Source: CBDFFW01 sp965246945
GTDB taxonomy: Bacteria > Pseudomonadota > Alphaproteobacteria > UBA11073
NCBI GenBank assembly: GCA_965246945.1
Contig: CBDFFW010000001.1
Coordinates: 1,054,001 to 1,118,000, forward strand
Length of the DNA stretch: 64,000 nucleotides
Direction of reading: 5' to 3'
This document shows positions 25,597-34,328 of the stretch, piece by piece. Position numbers and translations under genes: made by a program. Below the pieces are notes generated by a model. It saw only the letters and a list, made by a program, of their open reading frames with translations. It ran no database searches and was not told the DNA's origin. Within the stretch, counting starts at the first letter, position 1. Each line of letters begins with the position of its first letter.

Positions 25597-25720
25597 TCCG
25601 GACAAGAGTAGCGAGGCGAAGGCCGAGCGGATCGCAGATCCGGAATCTAGGAGTTAATATGTGCGAAGCTTTGCTTCGCGCTTTGTTTAGTCACTAGATC
25701 CCGACTTTCGTCGGGATGAC
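25592..25720. repeat. Nested palindromic repeat, family B variant (copy 2)
   Basis: 129 bp between cmk and rpsA, arms GTCATTCCGG and CCCGACTTTCGTCGGGATGAC; the inner part shares the GATCGCAGATCCGG segment with the copy at 23.6 kb. Its left end overlaps the likely rpsA start codon (CAT at 25594-25596 within GTCAT). Confidence 0.85.
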
Positions 25721-25746
25721 GGCCTTTGGCCGCCTGTGCAAAAACA

Positions 25747-26472
25747 TTAGCCAGCTGCTACCGCTGCCGGCAAAAGATGCGGATACACATGGCCGACCAC
25801 ACCGAGTGCTTGAGATAAGACCTCCTCAGCACTGAGATTGGTGGTGTCGATAACGACAGCGTCGGCCGCGGGGCGAAGCGGGGCGGTGGCGCGGGTTTGA
25901 TCCCGTGTATCCCGTTCCAGCAATTCAGCCAGCACCTGTTCTTGCGTAACGGCATGGCCCAGGTTTTGCAACTCTTGTGTGCGTCTTTGTGCGCGCGCGT
26001 TGATATCGGCCGTAATATACAGTTTGATCGGTGCATCTGGGCACACCACGGTGCCGATATCGCGGCCATCCAACACTGCGCCTTGGCCAACCGGCGGCTG
26101 GGCGGCGAAGTTGCGTTGCAGATCAAGCAGAGCAGCGCGCACGCCAGGAAAGGCGGAGATTTGCGAGGCGCGCTGGGCGACCTCATCAGCGCGCAAAGCT
26201 AGATTACGTAAATCATCTGCATTAAAATGTTCGGCCATATTTTGCGCGAGTACCTGAATGGCGGCCTCATCATCGGCAGTAATAAAATGACTGAGGGTTT
26301 GATAGGCTACTGCGCGGTATAAAGCGCCGGTTTCCAGCCAGGCAAAGCCAAGGGTGCTGGCCAATTGCCGCGCCAGCGTGCCTTTACCACTGGCGGTTGG
26401 CCCATCAATTGCGATGACAAAAACTGGTTTATTCACCCTGACGCTTGTAGCTGGAAAACGAAGAATTGTCAT
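25747..26472 (-). CDS. cmk: Cytidylate kinase
   Basis: Phosphorylates CMP and dCMP with ATP. P-loop IAIDGPTASGKGTLARQLA, LETGALYRAVAY (CMP-binding), GAVLDGRDIGTVVCPDAPIKLYITA, and the lid region RDTRDQTRATAPLRPAADAVVIDTT are all present. I use the ATG at 26472 because the longer frame to 26523 would run into the upstream gene; a GTG at 26436 directly before KPVFVIAIDGP is also possible. It starts 16 bp after the 726-residue orphan gene ends and precedes rpsA, the usual bacterial cmk-rpsA order, here split by a palindromic repeat. Confidence 0.95.
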   Translation of the reverse strand: MTILRFPATSVRVNKPVFVIAIDGPTASGKGTLARQLASTLGFAWLETGALYRAVAYQTLSHFITADDEAAIQVLAQNMAEHFNADDLRNLALRADEVAQRASQISAFPGVRAALLDLQRNFAAQPPVGQGAVLDGRDIGTVVCPDAPIKLYITADINARAQRRTQELQNLGHAVTQEQVLAELLERDTRDQTRATAPLRPAADAVVIDTTNLSAEEVLSQALGVVGHVYPHLLPAAVAAG

Positions 26473-26488
26473 CTTTCGCTTGCTTAGA

Positions 26489-28669
26489 TTAATTACCACC
26501 CATTGGTTGTAGTGTGGCTGCACTATTCCCTTTAGTGGCCAGTGGTGATGCTACAGGAGCTCCGACAGGCAGCTGGCCGCCAACTGTAGTTGCCGCATCA
26601 CGAGAGTGCATCTTATGAGGGCTTCCCATTGATGGATTGGTAACATTGGTACCGGCTGGCGATAAAGTTGGAGGTGCACCTTGTGCGGCCAGCCCAGCAA
26701 AGTCAAAACCTCCGGCAGCTTGAGCCGCACGCGCGCTAAGGAATGTTTTATCCGCGTCGGACAAGGCTGCCGGATCGATAGGAGGCGGATTGGCGAAAGT
26801 GATTGAAGGGTCAGTTGGATCGGTAGCAAAAGTATTATCAGTAGGTGCAACTGCAGCATTTGGATTGCTGGCCGTCGTTGCACCTAATGGTTGGCCTGTA
26901 AGTTGGGCGTAGGCTTGCTGAGTTTCAGCATCCAGGGTTTTACCATGGGCGTGCAATGTTTCAGCAAAGAATTTGAAGTCTTGGATTGATTTTGGACTGT
27001 TGTTTTGGGGCTTAACATTATAAACGTCTAAATCAAATGCCAATGCGGTTTGCACGGCCATCATACGCGTACGGTCATCTGCATTGCTGACGCTAACTTG
27101 CTGTTGGCCAATGGTTAATTGAGAGGTCGCTGTCACATCGAAACGCACCGAACCATCAGCAAGCTGAGTGGCCGTGGTATAGTTATCTTGTAGAACAGCA
27201 GCGTAAAACGCGGGGGCATTTGGAATTTGTAAATTCGGAAGTGCAGCTATTACTGCGTTTTCATCTAATGCCGTGCCTGATCCAGTTGCTGGTGCAGCTG
27301 AGGCTGAACCGCCACCGCCAATAGTTACGCCTCCCGAAGGAGGCGCTGAGCCACCTCCTTGAACATTTGCACCGCCACTACCACCCAAATCATTGCCAGG
27401 AGCATTGCTGTTTATAAAATCATTTGGTTTAAAACGCGCAGTTGCACCAGCCCAATAGTCAACATCCAGTTTTGGATCAGTTAGATAGTTGAATTCATAG
27501 CCAAATTTATCGGTTAATTCAGCGTTTAAAGCAGCAAGACGACGAAAAAATTCGGCTTTTTTAATTTCTCCAGCTTCTAATTCAGCATATAGATCAAGTA
27601 CTTTAACATTATGAGCATGCTGCGCTTTTAAATCTTGAATTATTTTTTCGCTCGCTATTTGGCCTGCAACACTGTGAAGAATTGCAAGCGTATCTTCATT
27701 TAAATTAAGCTCTTTAGCGATATCAGTGTAATTTAAATGGGTTTTTTCTAATTCATTTTCAGCAATATGATCTAAAAATTTCTGTAACTCTATTGAATAA
27801 GAAGATCCACTATCAATTTCTTTTTGTATCAAACCGATAAAAGTTAGACCTTCATAATATGATAGCCAGTTATAACCACCTACATCATATGAAAGATCAA
27901 TAAATGCTTTTAAATCTTCTGCAGTTGTATAAGTTTTTTCGCCAAAAACATTTGGACGTACCATCAACATTGCACTTTCATCGGGTACGCTATCGAATTG
28001 GCCACCTTTAATTTTTAATACTTCTTCCCCTTCTTCATTCGGCCAACGCAACATAGTCCCCAAAATAGGTAATGCATCTGTTTGGTCAGCATAATAGCGC
28101 GCTAATCGGGCAGGAGCGCGATTTCCATCTTCAACAGGCGCACCTAAATCGCCAACTTCTAAGGCGTTACCTTTAATGTTTTCTGCCCCAACATCAGCTT
28201 CAATATTTTGATGCGCGGTTTTAACTAAGTCTAAATATAAGCTACTGTTGCCATTTCTAAATTCTTCACCTACAGCCCCATAACTATTTAGGATAAAACC
28301 TGTTTCAGGATGGTACATACGCAAGGCTGCACCAACGACTTCCGGTTCTTTAGCATTGATATCACCGCGAATAACAACATAAGCGTAATGCTTATTGTCG
28401 TAATCAGACTCGCCAACCAAATTGTTTTTGGTTAGTTGCCATTCAATATCAGCAGGCCAGGTCTCAAAATCAGGTTGAGCGATTAAAAAGTCACGTGCGC
28501 CACGTGCTAAGTTACCAAGCAAACTTGGATCTTCATCAAATTCAGCATCTTTTTTACCCTGCTTATTTTTGGGTAATTCATGTAAGCGAACTACGATTAA
28601 TTTTTCACCGTTTGCTTCAACTTCTTGGGCGTAAGGCGGTAATTTTTTAAAAGGAATAGAAAAAGCCAT
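26489..28669 (-). CDS. Large protein of unknown function with Gly-rich linker and low-complexity tail
   Basis: 726 residues, no signal peptide or membrane segment. Residues 1-430 look globular and mixed alpha/beta; a stretch around 85-150 (YAYVVIRGDIN, VGAALRMYHPETGFI, GEEFRNGNSSLYLDLVKTA) is loosely reminiscent of an acetyltransferase-like fold, but I cannot confirm it. A Gly/Ser/Ala-rich linker follows (about 430-470, including VTIGGGGSASAAPATG), then a small ordered part (QIPNAPAFYAAVLQDNYTTA, AFDLDVYNVKP) and a disordered Pro/Ala/Thr tail with many DP and NP pairs. The N-terminal half is AT-rich and the linker GC-rich. Upstream of cmk on the same strand. Function unknown. Confidence 0.65.
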   Translation of the reverse strand: MAFSIPFKKLPPYAQEVEANGEKLIVVRLHELPKNKQGKKDAEFDEDPSLLGNLARGARDFLIAQPDFETWPADIEWQLTKNNLVGESDYDNKHYAYVVIRGDINAKEPEVVGAALRMYHPETGFILNSYGAVGEEFRNGNSSLYLDLVKTAHQNIEADVGAENIKGNALEVGDLGAPVEDGNRAPARLARYYADQTDALPILGTMLRWPNEEGEEVLKIKGGQFDSVPDESAMLMVRPNVFGEKTYTTAEDLKAFIDLSYDVGGYNWLSYYEGLTFIGLIQKEIDSGSSYSIELQKFLDHIAENELEKTHLNYTDIAKELNLNEDTLAILHSVAGQIASEKIIQDLKAQHAHNVKVLDLYAELEAGEIKKAEFFRRLAALNAELTDKFGYEFNYLTDPKLDVDYWAGATARFKPNDFINSNAPGNDLGGSGGANVQGGGSAPPSGGVTIGGGGSASAAPATGSGTALDENAVIAALPNLQIPNAPAFYAAVLQDNYTTATQLADGSVRFDVTATSQLTIGQQQVSVSNADDRTRMMAVQTALAFDLDVYNVKPQNNSPKSIQDFKFFAETLHAHGKTLDAETQQAYAQLTGQPLGATTASNPNAAVAPTDNTFATDPTDPSITFANPPPIDPAALSDADKTFLSARAAQAAGGFDFAGLAAQGAPPTLSPAGTNVTNPSMGSPHKMHSRDAATTVGGQLPVGAPVASPLATKGNSAATLQPMGGN

Positions 28670-28741
28670 ACCAATTTATGCCATAGAGAAGTTGCTGAAA
28701 GCTAGCGAAAATAATAGTTGCATTAATATTTCATGGCATTG

Positions 28742-29785
28742 TCATATTTTTGAGGTGGTTACGCCGAGTTTTTGTTGTAAATCGCTGCTGCTGGTGGTGT
28801 AGCGAAAAACAAATTTTTTGTCTTTATAAACAATATCATAGGCGGCGCGGGCGGCCAGGGCGGCTTCGTGGAAACCGGAGAGGATTAGTTTCAGTTTGCC
28901 CGGGTAGTAATTGATGTCCCCAATGGCAAAAATCCCAAGCGTATTGCTTTGAAATTTTTCGGTATCCACAGCGATGAAATTTTCATGCAAATTCAAACCC
29001 CAATTGGCAATGGGCCCCAATTTCATGGTAAGGCCATAGAAGGGCAGCAGCATATCACAGGCAATATCCTGCAACACGCCATCCCGATTTTTGATGCGCA
29101 CGCCCGATAGCAGTGGTGCGGTGCCAACCAATTCGGTAATATCACCAATCACCAGCTTGGCTTGGCCGGCCGCGACTAAAGCCCGCATTTTGCTCACACT
29201 GTCTGGCGCGGCACGAAATTCGTCCCGCCGGTGGACCAGTGTAACGGTTTTGGCCAAGGGTTGGAGGTTAATCAACCAATCAAGGGCCGAATCGCCGCCA
29301 CCGGCAATCACCACATCTTGGTCACGAAACCGCTCCATCTGCCGCACGGCATAGAAAACAGATGTGCCTTCATATTGATCAATGCCAGGCACTGGCGGCT
29401 TTTTAGGGGTGAAGCTGCCGCCACCAGCGGCAATGAAGACAACCGGTGCCTGCACAATTTCACCGCCATCGGTGGTGACTTCCCACAAATCGCATTGCCG
29501 TGTCAGCGCATCAACTTGCCGGTTTAAGATGAATTGCGGGTTAAACGGGCTGGCTTGTGCCATTAACCGGTCGGTCAGTTCCTGGCCGGAAACGGAGGGC
29601 AAAGCGGGAATATCATAAATCGGTTTTTCGGGGTAAAGCTCGGCGCATTGGCCGCCTGGCTTGTTTAACACATCAATCACCACAGTTTTCATATCCAGCA
29701 GGCCGAGTTCAAAGACGGCAAACAGGCCGACGGGGCCCGCGCCGATGATCACTACATCCGTTAAAATAGGTAATTGTCTGTTCAT
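28742..29785 (-). CDS. Ferredoxin/flavodoxin--NADP+ reductase, thioredoxin-reductase-like type
   Basis: FAD-dependent NADPH:ferredoxin oxidoreductase. FAD motif DVVIIGAGPVGLFAVFELG at the N-terminus, the NADPH motif VVIAGGGDSALDWLINL with the VHRRDEFRA element that reads the 2'-phosphate of NADPH, and GIFAIGDINYYPGKLKLILSGFHEAA at the C-terminus. The redox CxxC of thioredoxin reductase is absent, which places it in the TrxR-like FNR group. 347 residues, normal length. It could feed electrons to the adrenodoxin-type ferredoxin encoded at 42.0 kb, although they are not linked. Divergent from the next gene. Confidence 0.93.
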   Translation of the reverse strand: MNRQLPILTDVVIIGAGPVGLFAVFELGLLDMKTVVIDVLNKPGGQCAELYPEKPIYDIPALPSVSGQELTDRLMAQASPFNPQFILNRQVDALTRQCDLWEVTTDGGEIVQAPVVFIAAGGGSFTPKKPPVPGIDQYEGTSVFYAVRQMERFRDQDVVIAGGGDSALDWLINLQPLAKTVTLVHRRDEFRAAPDSVSKMRALVAAGQAKLVIGDITELVGTAPLLSGVRIKNRDGVLQDIACDMLLPFYGLTMKLGPIANWGLNLHENFIAVDTEKFQSNTLGIFAIGDINYYPGKLKLILSGFHEAALAARAAYDIVYKDKKFVFRYTTSSSDLQQKLGVTTSKI

Positions 29786-29808
29786 CTTTTCTCTCTATAC
29801 TGGCACAC

Positions 29809-30168
29809 ATGCTTAATGAACGTCGCTTTACATCTTACGACAAATCGCATGGTTACCATGCTTGGGTGCTGGCAATACAGCTTTTCTTTAGTATGCTGTT
29901 AGCGGCTTCATTTTATTACTATTTATGGCTGTATAGCAGCACGGAAATCCCCAATGGGATGATTAGCTACTTCCATGCCATGCTGGGAATTTTTATCACG
30001 GCTTCATCTTTAATGGCGGCGATTTACTTTTACCAGTGGCGGCAGGTGGCTTTGCAAGGTGTGTTGTGCGTGTGTCTGCTGATGGAAGGTTTGCTGCTGG
30101 TTTCACCGATTATTTGGAGCACAGTGTTCAAGCATCCGCTGGTTACCAGTTTTAACAGCTTTATTTAG
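29809..30168 (+). CDS. Small integral membrane protein
   Basis: 119 residues with three or four hydrophobic segments (AWVLAIQLFFSMLLAASFYYYLWL, MLGIFITASSLMAAIYFYQW, VLCVCLLMEGLLLVSPIIW). N-terminus MLNERRFTSYDKSHGYH is charged and cytosolic. No recognised motif. Starts 23 bp from the divergent reductase gene, and the ABC permease follows after 37 bp, so the two may be cotranscribed. Confidence 0.6.
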   Translation: MLNERRFTSYDKSHGYHAWVLAIQLFFSMLLAASFYYYLWLYSSTEIPNGMISYFHAMLGIFITASSLMAAIYFYQWRQVALQGVLCVCLLMEGLLLVSPIIWSTVFKHPLVTSFNSFI

Positions 30169-30205
30169 ACTTTTCCTGCTGGTAGTTTTCGTATAGCACA
30201 AGAAA

Positions 30206-30877
30206 GTGCTTCTCGACGCGTTTGACATCATTATCCGGTACCATGAAGGCTTTTTAAAAGGCTTGTGGGTTACTTTGCAGCTGGCCAGTATTATTTGGAC
30301 GGTTGGCTTGGCCGGTGGCACTTTAATCGGTTTATTGGCGGCGCGGCAGCCGACAAGTTATGGGCGCGGGCTGAGCGTTGCTGGATTTATCTTGGGCGGT
30401 CTGCCAACCCTGGTGCTGTTATTCTGGTTGCATTACCCGCTGCAAGCCATGTTGCATGTCGTGATTGATCCGTTTTTCACGGCGGCCTTTTGTTTTAGCA
30501 TGTTAAACATTTTGGCGGTGGCCGAAATTGTGCGCAGCGCGATTGGCGATTTTCCCAAACAATATGTACAGGCTGCCAAAGTTTGCGGGCTGTCGTCTAA
30601 ACAAACTTTTTGGAAAATTGAATTGCCATTGATTTTAAGGCAATGCCTGCCAGCCTTACTGCTATCGCAAGTGGGCATGCTGCATTTAACCTTGTTTGCC
30701 AGCCTCATTTCGGTGGAAGAAATTTTTCGGGTGGCCCAGCGTATTAATGCCAGTATTTATAAGCCGATTGAAATTTATACCGCGCTCGGCATGTTCTTTT
30801 TACTGGTTTGCCTGCCGGTGAATGGTTTTGCTTATTTGTTAAAGAAAAAATACACGCGGAATATTTCGGAACAGTAA
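30206..30877 (+). CDS. ABC transporter permease, polar amino acid (HisM/GlnP-like) family
   Basis: 223 residues with five transmembrane segments and the cytosolic EAA-type loop that docks on the ATPase: SAIGDFPKQYVQAAKVCGLSSKQTFWKIELPLILRQCLPAL, of which the AAKVCGLSSKQTFWKIELP part fits the consensus. The N-terminal segment GLWVTLQLASIIWTVGLAGG is typical of the amino-acid-uptake permeases. The start is GTG. No ATPase or substrate-binding protein gene lies in the window, so the rest of the transporter is elsewhere, or the gene is orphan. Substrate unknown. Confidence 0.85.
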   Translation: MLLDAFDIIIRYHEGFLKGLWVTLQLASIIWTVGLAGGTLIGLLAARQPTSYGRGLSVAGFILGGLPTLVLLFWLHYPLQAMLHVVIDPFFTAAFCFSMLNILAVAEIVRSAIGDFPKQYVQAAKVCGLSSKQTFWKIELPLILRQCLPALLLSQVGMLHLTLFASLISVEEIFRVAQRINASIYKPIEIYTALGMFFLLVCLPVNGFAYLLKKKYTRNISEQ

Positions 30878-30887
30878 TTGAATGGGT

Positions 30888-31013
30888 GATCCCGATAAAA
30901 ATCGGGATCCAGTGATATAAATATGCGCGGTAGCGCTCAAGATAGTTTGTTTTGTGTCATGCTAATAAGCATGACGAGTTTGATCACTGGATTCCGGCTT
31001 TCGCCGGAATGAC
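30888..31013. repeat. Nested palindromic repeat, family B (copy 3)
   Basis: 126 bp filling the gap between the convergent ABC permease and pgeF genes. Arms ATCCCGATAAAAATCGGGAT and TTCCGGCTTTCGCCGGAATGAC; internal hairpins TGCGCGGTAGCGCT and TCATGCTAATAAGCATGA. The two arms have different sequences, yet each is itself a hairpin. Confidence 0.9.
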
Positions 31014-31017
31014 GATG

Positions 31018-31785
31018 CTACTTCAACCCAATCAAACTGATCTGGCGGCCATATTGCGTTTTTTTGTGGTGGGTGTTGTGGCGGTAGCTGAAATATTTAT
31101 CGGGCTGGGTATAAGTATCCGCTGCGCAATCATCAAACTGGATAATGCCCGCAGCAGTTAACTGTTGTTTAAGTATGGCGGGCACATCCAATAAATAGTG
31201 GTCAGCCCGCGTGGCCGGTTTAAACGCGGCCGCGTAGTTGGAATTTTTAGCGGTTGCTTGCGCATATACCTCCGCGCCAACTTCGTAACTGGCTTGGCGA
31301 ATGCACGGGCCGATGGTTACGATAATATCGGCTAGTTGCGAACCGGCATATTCCATTGCTTGTAATGTCGCCGGCACAATGCCTGCGATCGCGCCGCGCC
31401 AACCGGCATGGGCGGCCCCCACAATTTCGGCGACCGGATCGGCAAACAGCACTGGCACGCAATCGGCGGTTAAGATACCCAATAATAATCCTGGGATACC
31501 GGTAATCATGGCATCCGCCTGTGGTGATTTGCCCATGCGCCAGGGTTCGGTCACCGGTATCACCTGATCGCCATGCACTTGGTGCAGCGTTAAAATATCT
31601 TTAGGGCTGCCGCCAAATTCAGCGGCGACCAAGGTCCGGTTTTCCCAAATATTTTCGGGGGCATCGCCAGATTTGCTGCCGCAATTTAAACTGGCAAAAA
31701 TACCGGTGCTAACCCCGCCTTGGTTGCCGAAAAAACCATGTTGAATTCCCAGCTCCTCAGCTAAGCGTGGCGATTGAATAAACAT
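31018..31785 (-). CDS. pgeF: Peptidoglycan editing factor / multicopper-type purine nucleoside phosphorylase (PgeF/YfiH family)
   Basis: 255 residues with the YfiH-family metal site: LHQVHGDQV, LTADCVPVLFAD, and AAHAGWRGAIAGI, plus GPCIRQASYEVGAEV. In E. coli the homologue clears misincorporated serine from muropeptide precursors; family members from other organisms act on purine nucleosides (LACC1-like). Which activity applies here cannot be read from sequence. It is the third gene of a lgt-midA-pgeF set on the minus strand, an order common in alphaproteobacteria. Confidence 0.93.
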   Translation of the reverse strand: MFIQSPRLAEELGIQHGFFGNQGGVSTGIFASLNCGSKSGDAPENIWENRTLVAAEFGGSPKDILTLHQVHGDQVIPVTEPWRMGKSPQADAMITGIPGLLLGILTADCVPVLFADPVAEIVGAAHAGWRGAIAGIVPATLQAMEYAGSQLADIIVTIGPCIRQASYEVGAEVYAQATAKNSNYAAAFKPATRADHYLLDVPAILKQQLTAAGIIQFDDCAADTYTQPDKYFSYRHNTHHKKTQYGRQISLIGLK

Positions 31786-31801
31786 AATCGAATTTTAACA
31801 G

Positions 31802-32935
31802 CTATTTGCTGCATTCCGCAAGGCTTGGTGCGTGTAATTCTATGGCTTTAAATAAGGTGCCCATTTGGCTAGGCGCGGTTAGGCGTTGGTAACCATTTAA
31901 TAATTCTAAATTCGTTGGCATATCGGCCTTGGTTTGGAGCAATTTTAACCGTTCGGCGATGCCGAGCGCATGCAGCAAATCCGCTTGCGTGATAATTTTT
32001 GAAGGGCATAAATTTTGTGCAATGGCCCAAGTTTTTAAGGCGGCAAAGTTGACATGGCTGGTGAGATCGGCAGCGCCTGGATAAGCCAAAATATCGACCG
32101 GTTGATGATTTTTAACGGCTTGCAATGTGTTGCCAAAAGCATGTTCTGCAAAACCGTAATCAATGAACAAGGCGGCACCGCGTTGTTCTTTTAACTTGGC
32201 TGCCAATGGTGCCAAGGCTTGATGCCGTAAAGCGGAGGATTCGTAAATTGATGTAAACCCTCCCCTTGCGGGAGGGTCGATCCGTGTTAGCGGATCGGGG
32301 TGGGGTGGAAACTTGTGATTTATTTTCCCCCACCCCGAAAACAGCTGCGCCGTTTTCGACCCTCCCGCCAGGGGAGGGTTAGCCTGTAAATGCAAAATAC
32401 TATTTTTTTGCATAACATAAAGTTGCAGCCATTGCTGACCATCCCATTTATATTGTTCAACCGGCAGCGCATCCAAAAATTCATTGGCGAGCGTGATGCT
32501 GATGCCAGTTGGTATTGCCGCGATATTATCGGTCCATTGGGGCGATAAATGATAGGGGCTCCAAGCTTTTGCTTGCTGCCTGCGCAATTCTGGGCTGGTT
32601 TCGACGGCAAATAGTTGGATACTTTCGCTTGGAATAAATTTTAAAATAACGCGCAAGGCATCAGCCATTAATGTGCCGCGGCCTGGGCCAAGCTCAATCA
32701 ATTGCCATTGCGCAGGCTGACCTAAATTGTGCCATTGCTGTACGACCCAAATGCCGAGCATCTCACCGAATAGCTGGGAAATTTCTGGTGCAGTGATGAA
32801 ATCACCTGTTTGGCCAATAACATTGCTTTGGGCATAATAATGCTGATTGCTCAGCGCCATATAGTGGCCGAAGGTTAATCGGCCATTATTATTGGCAAAG
32901 GCAGCGGCAAGCGGTTCAGGCAACAAGGGTAACAT
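31802..32935 (-). CDS. Class I SAM-dependent methyltransferase, MidA/NDUFAF7 family
   Basis: Homologue of the mitochondrial complex I assembly factor that methylates an Arg of the NDUFS2/NuoD subunit. SAM-binding region WQLIELGPGRGTLMADALR, family-specific NEFLDALPVEQY, ALFIDYGF, GNTLQAVKNHQPVDILAYPG and DLTSHVNF. I start at ATG 32935, 20 bases inside the lgt 3' end, rather than at 32974. Between ILHLQA and TSIYESSAL an in-frame palindromic repeat adds about 41 residues (about 186-227) that other family members lack at this point; the reading frame stays open through it. The protein is otherwise complete, so it may still be active. Confidence 0.92.
   Translation of the reverse strand: MLPLLPEPLAAAFANNNGRLTFGHYMALSNQHYYAQSNVIGQTGDFITAPEISQLFGEMLGIWVVQQWHNLGQPAQWQLIELGPGRGTLMADALRVILKFIPSESIQLFAVETSPELRRQQAKAWSPYHLSPQWTDNIAAIPTGISITLANEFLDALPVEQYKWDGQQWLQLYVMQKNSILHLQANPPLAGGSKTAQLFSGWGKINHKFPPHPDPLTRIDPPARGGFTSIYESSALRHQALAPLAAKLKEQRGAALFIDYGFAEHAFGNTLQAVKNHQPVDILAYPGAADLTSHVNFAALKTWAIAQNLCPSKIITQADLLHALGIAERLKLLQTKADMPTNLELLNGYQRLTAPSQMGTLFKAIELHAPSLAECSK
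32256..32380. repeat. Palindromic repeat of a third family, inserted in frame within midA
   Basis: 125 bp with arms AACCCTCCCCTTGCGGGAGG and CCTCCCGCCAGGGGAGGGTT and inner arms GATCGGGGTGGGG / CCCCACCCCGAAAAC. On the midA strand it is translated as NPPLAGGSKTA... to ...RIDPPARGGF. Similar CCCTCCCC palindromes are widespread in alphaproteobacterial genomes; here it lies wholly inside a gene. Confidence 0.9.
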
Positions 32936-33713
32936 GTTTACGGGGCCGCAAGATAAGCCATAAGCCAAATACAATCATGGGCGCTGATAGCAACTGGCCC
33001 ATGGTGAGTGAGCCGAACATAAAACCGAGCTGTGCATCGGGTTCGCGGAATTGTTCCACGATAATACGGCATAGGGCATAGCCCACCAAAAATGCGCCGC
33101 CGATCATCCCTGGCTTGGCACGCATGCGTGGTTGGCGAATCATTAGCCATAGCACCGTAAATAAAACGAAACCTTCCAAACCCGTTTCATATAACTGGCT
33201 GGGATGGCGGGGCAAGGGACCACCATGCGGGAAGACCATGCCCCATGGCACATCCGTCACACGGCCAAACAACTCGCCATTAACAAAATTAGCCAAGCGG
33301 CCTAGCCCTAAACCGATTGGAGTGGCGGCCGCGAAATAATCCATCACGCTGAGAAAACGGATTTTTTGAAAATAGGTATATAAAGCGGCCGCGGTGATTA
33401 CCCCCAGCATCCCACCATGAAAAGACATGCCGCCTTGCCAGATATGCAAAATATCGGCCGGATGTTCCAGATACATCGGTAAATTATAAAACAGCACATA
33501 GCCTAAGCGGCCGCCCAAGATAGTCCCTAAAATCGCCCAGGTTACGGCATTTTGCAGATCGTCATAATTCGGGCGTTGCGGTGCAGGCGGCAGATACCTT
33601 TTGACGTAGGCAAGGCCAAGAATAAAACCGGCCACATAAGCCAGCGCATACCAGCGTATGGCCAGCGGGCCAATCTGTGCAGCGACAGGGTTGAATTCAG
33701 GTAAAATAATCAC
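32916..33713 (-). CDS. lgt: Phosphatidylglycerol--prolipoprotein diacylglyceryl transferase
   Basis: First enzyme of lipoprotein maturation: moves diacylglycerol from phosphatidylglycerol to the lipobox Cys. Seven transmembrane segments, the Lgt signature GRLANFVNGELFGR, IRWYALAYVAGFILG at the N-terminus with the conserved R-W-Y, HGGMLGVI and HPSQLYETGLEG. 265 residues, starting at GTG 33713. Its end overlaps midA by 20 bases. The lipoprotein candidate at 38.5-39.2 kb would be a substrate. Confidence 0.96.
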   Translation of the reverse strand: MIILPEFNPVAAQIGPLAIRWYALAYVAGFILGLAYVKRYLPPAPQRPNYDDLQNAVTWAILGTILGGRLGYVLFYNLPMYLEHPADILHIWQGGMSFHGGMLGVITAAALYTYFQKIRFLSVMDYFAAATPIGLGLGRLANFVNGELFGRVTDVPWGMVFPHGGPLPRHPSQLYETGLEGFVLFTVLWLMIRQPRMRAKPGMIGGAFLVGYALCRIIVEQFREPDAQLGFMFGSLTMGQLLSAPMIVFGLWLILRPRKHVTLVA

Positions 33714-33812
33714 AATTTCAAAACCTTGGGAATTTTGTCAGATTTTGTCAATGCCGGCCGCAAGTAAAGCATGGGCTATCTTTTGACCAGGCTTTCGGTT
33801 AAAAATTGAATC

Positions 33813-34319
33813 ATGATGATGCAGAAATTAAGCCGCTTTATTGTGCCAGTGAATGATCCGCTGCTGGTGGCAGAAGAAGTAATTAACCGCCGCGGCTGGA
33901 GCCATGAGCGGCCTTCTAAGGCAGAAATAACCTTAACCCGCCAAGGTTCCTGGGGCAACTATCATTTGTATATGGCATGGCTGGAAGAAATGCAGATTAT
34001 GCAATTCTGCTGCGTTTATGGTTTTTCGGTGCAAAATGCTAAACAGGCGCAATTACATGAATTGCTGAGCTTGTTGAATGAGCGCATGTGGCTCGGTCAT
34101 TTTGAATATGATAGTGCCGAACAATCGGTGTTATTCCGTCATAATATGCGGGTAATTGAACAAGAACAGAATATCGGCCAGCAAATTGATGATTTGATGC
34201 AAATTGCCATTGAGCAATGCGAAAAATTCTATCCGGCTTTCCAATTTGTGTTATGGGGCGGCAAAAGTCCGGCGGAAGCGATTGAAGCATGCTTGCTGCC
34301 GGTGGCGGGTCATGCCTAA
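33813..34319 (+). CDS. YbjN domain-containing protein
   Basis: 168 residues. The fold resembles the type III secretion chaperone-like YbjN family: DPLLVAEEVINRRGWSHERP, LYMAWLEEMQIMQFCCVYGF, LHELLSLLNERMWLGHFEYD and LWGGKSPAEAIEACLLPV, the last being typical of the alphaproteobacterial subfamily. Precise function is unknown; relatives have been linked to stress tolerance and possibly chaperone-like binding. Three consecutive ATG codons begin the frame. mltG starts 9 bp downstream, so they form an operon. Confidence 0.85.
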   Translation: MMMQKLSRFIVPVNDPLLVAEEVINRRGWSHERPSKAEITLTRQGSWGNYHLYMAWLEEMQIMQFCCVYGFSVQNAKQAQLHELLSLLNERMWLGHFEYDSAEQSVLFRHNMRVIEQEQNIGQQIDDLMQIAIEQCEKFYPAFQFVLWGGKSPAEAIEACLLPVAGHA

Positions 34320-34328
34320 ATAAGGGCA

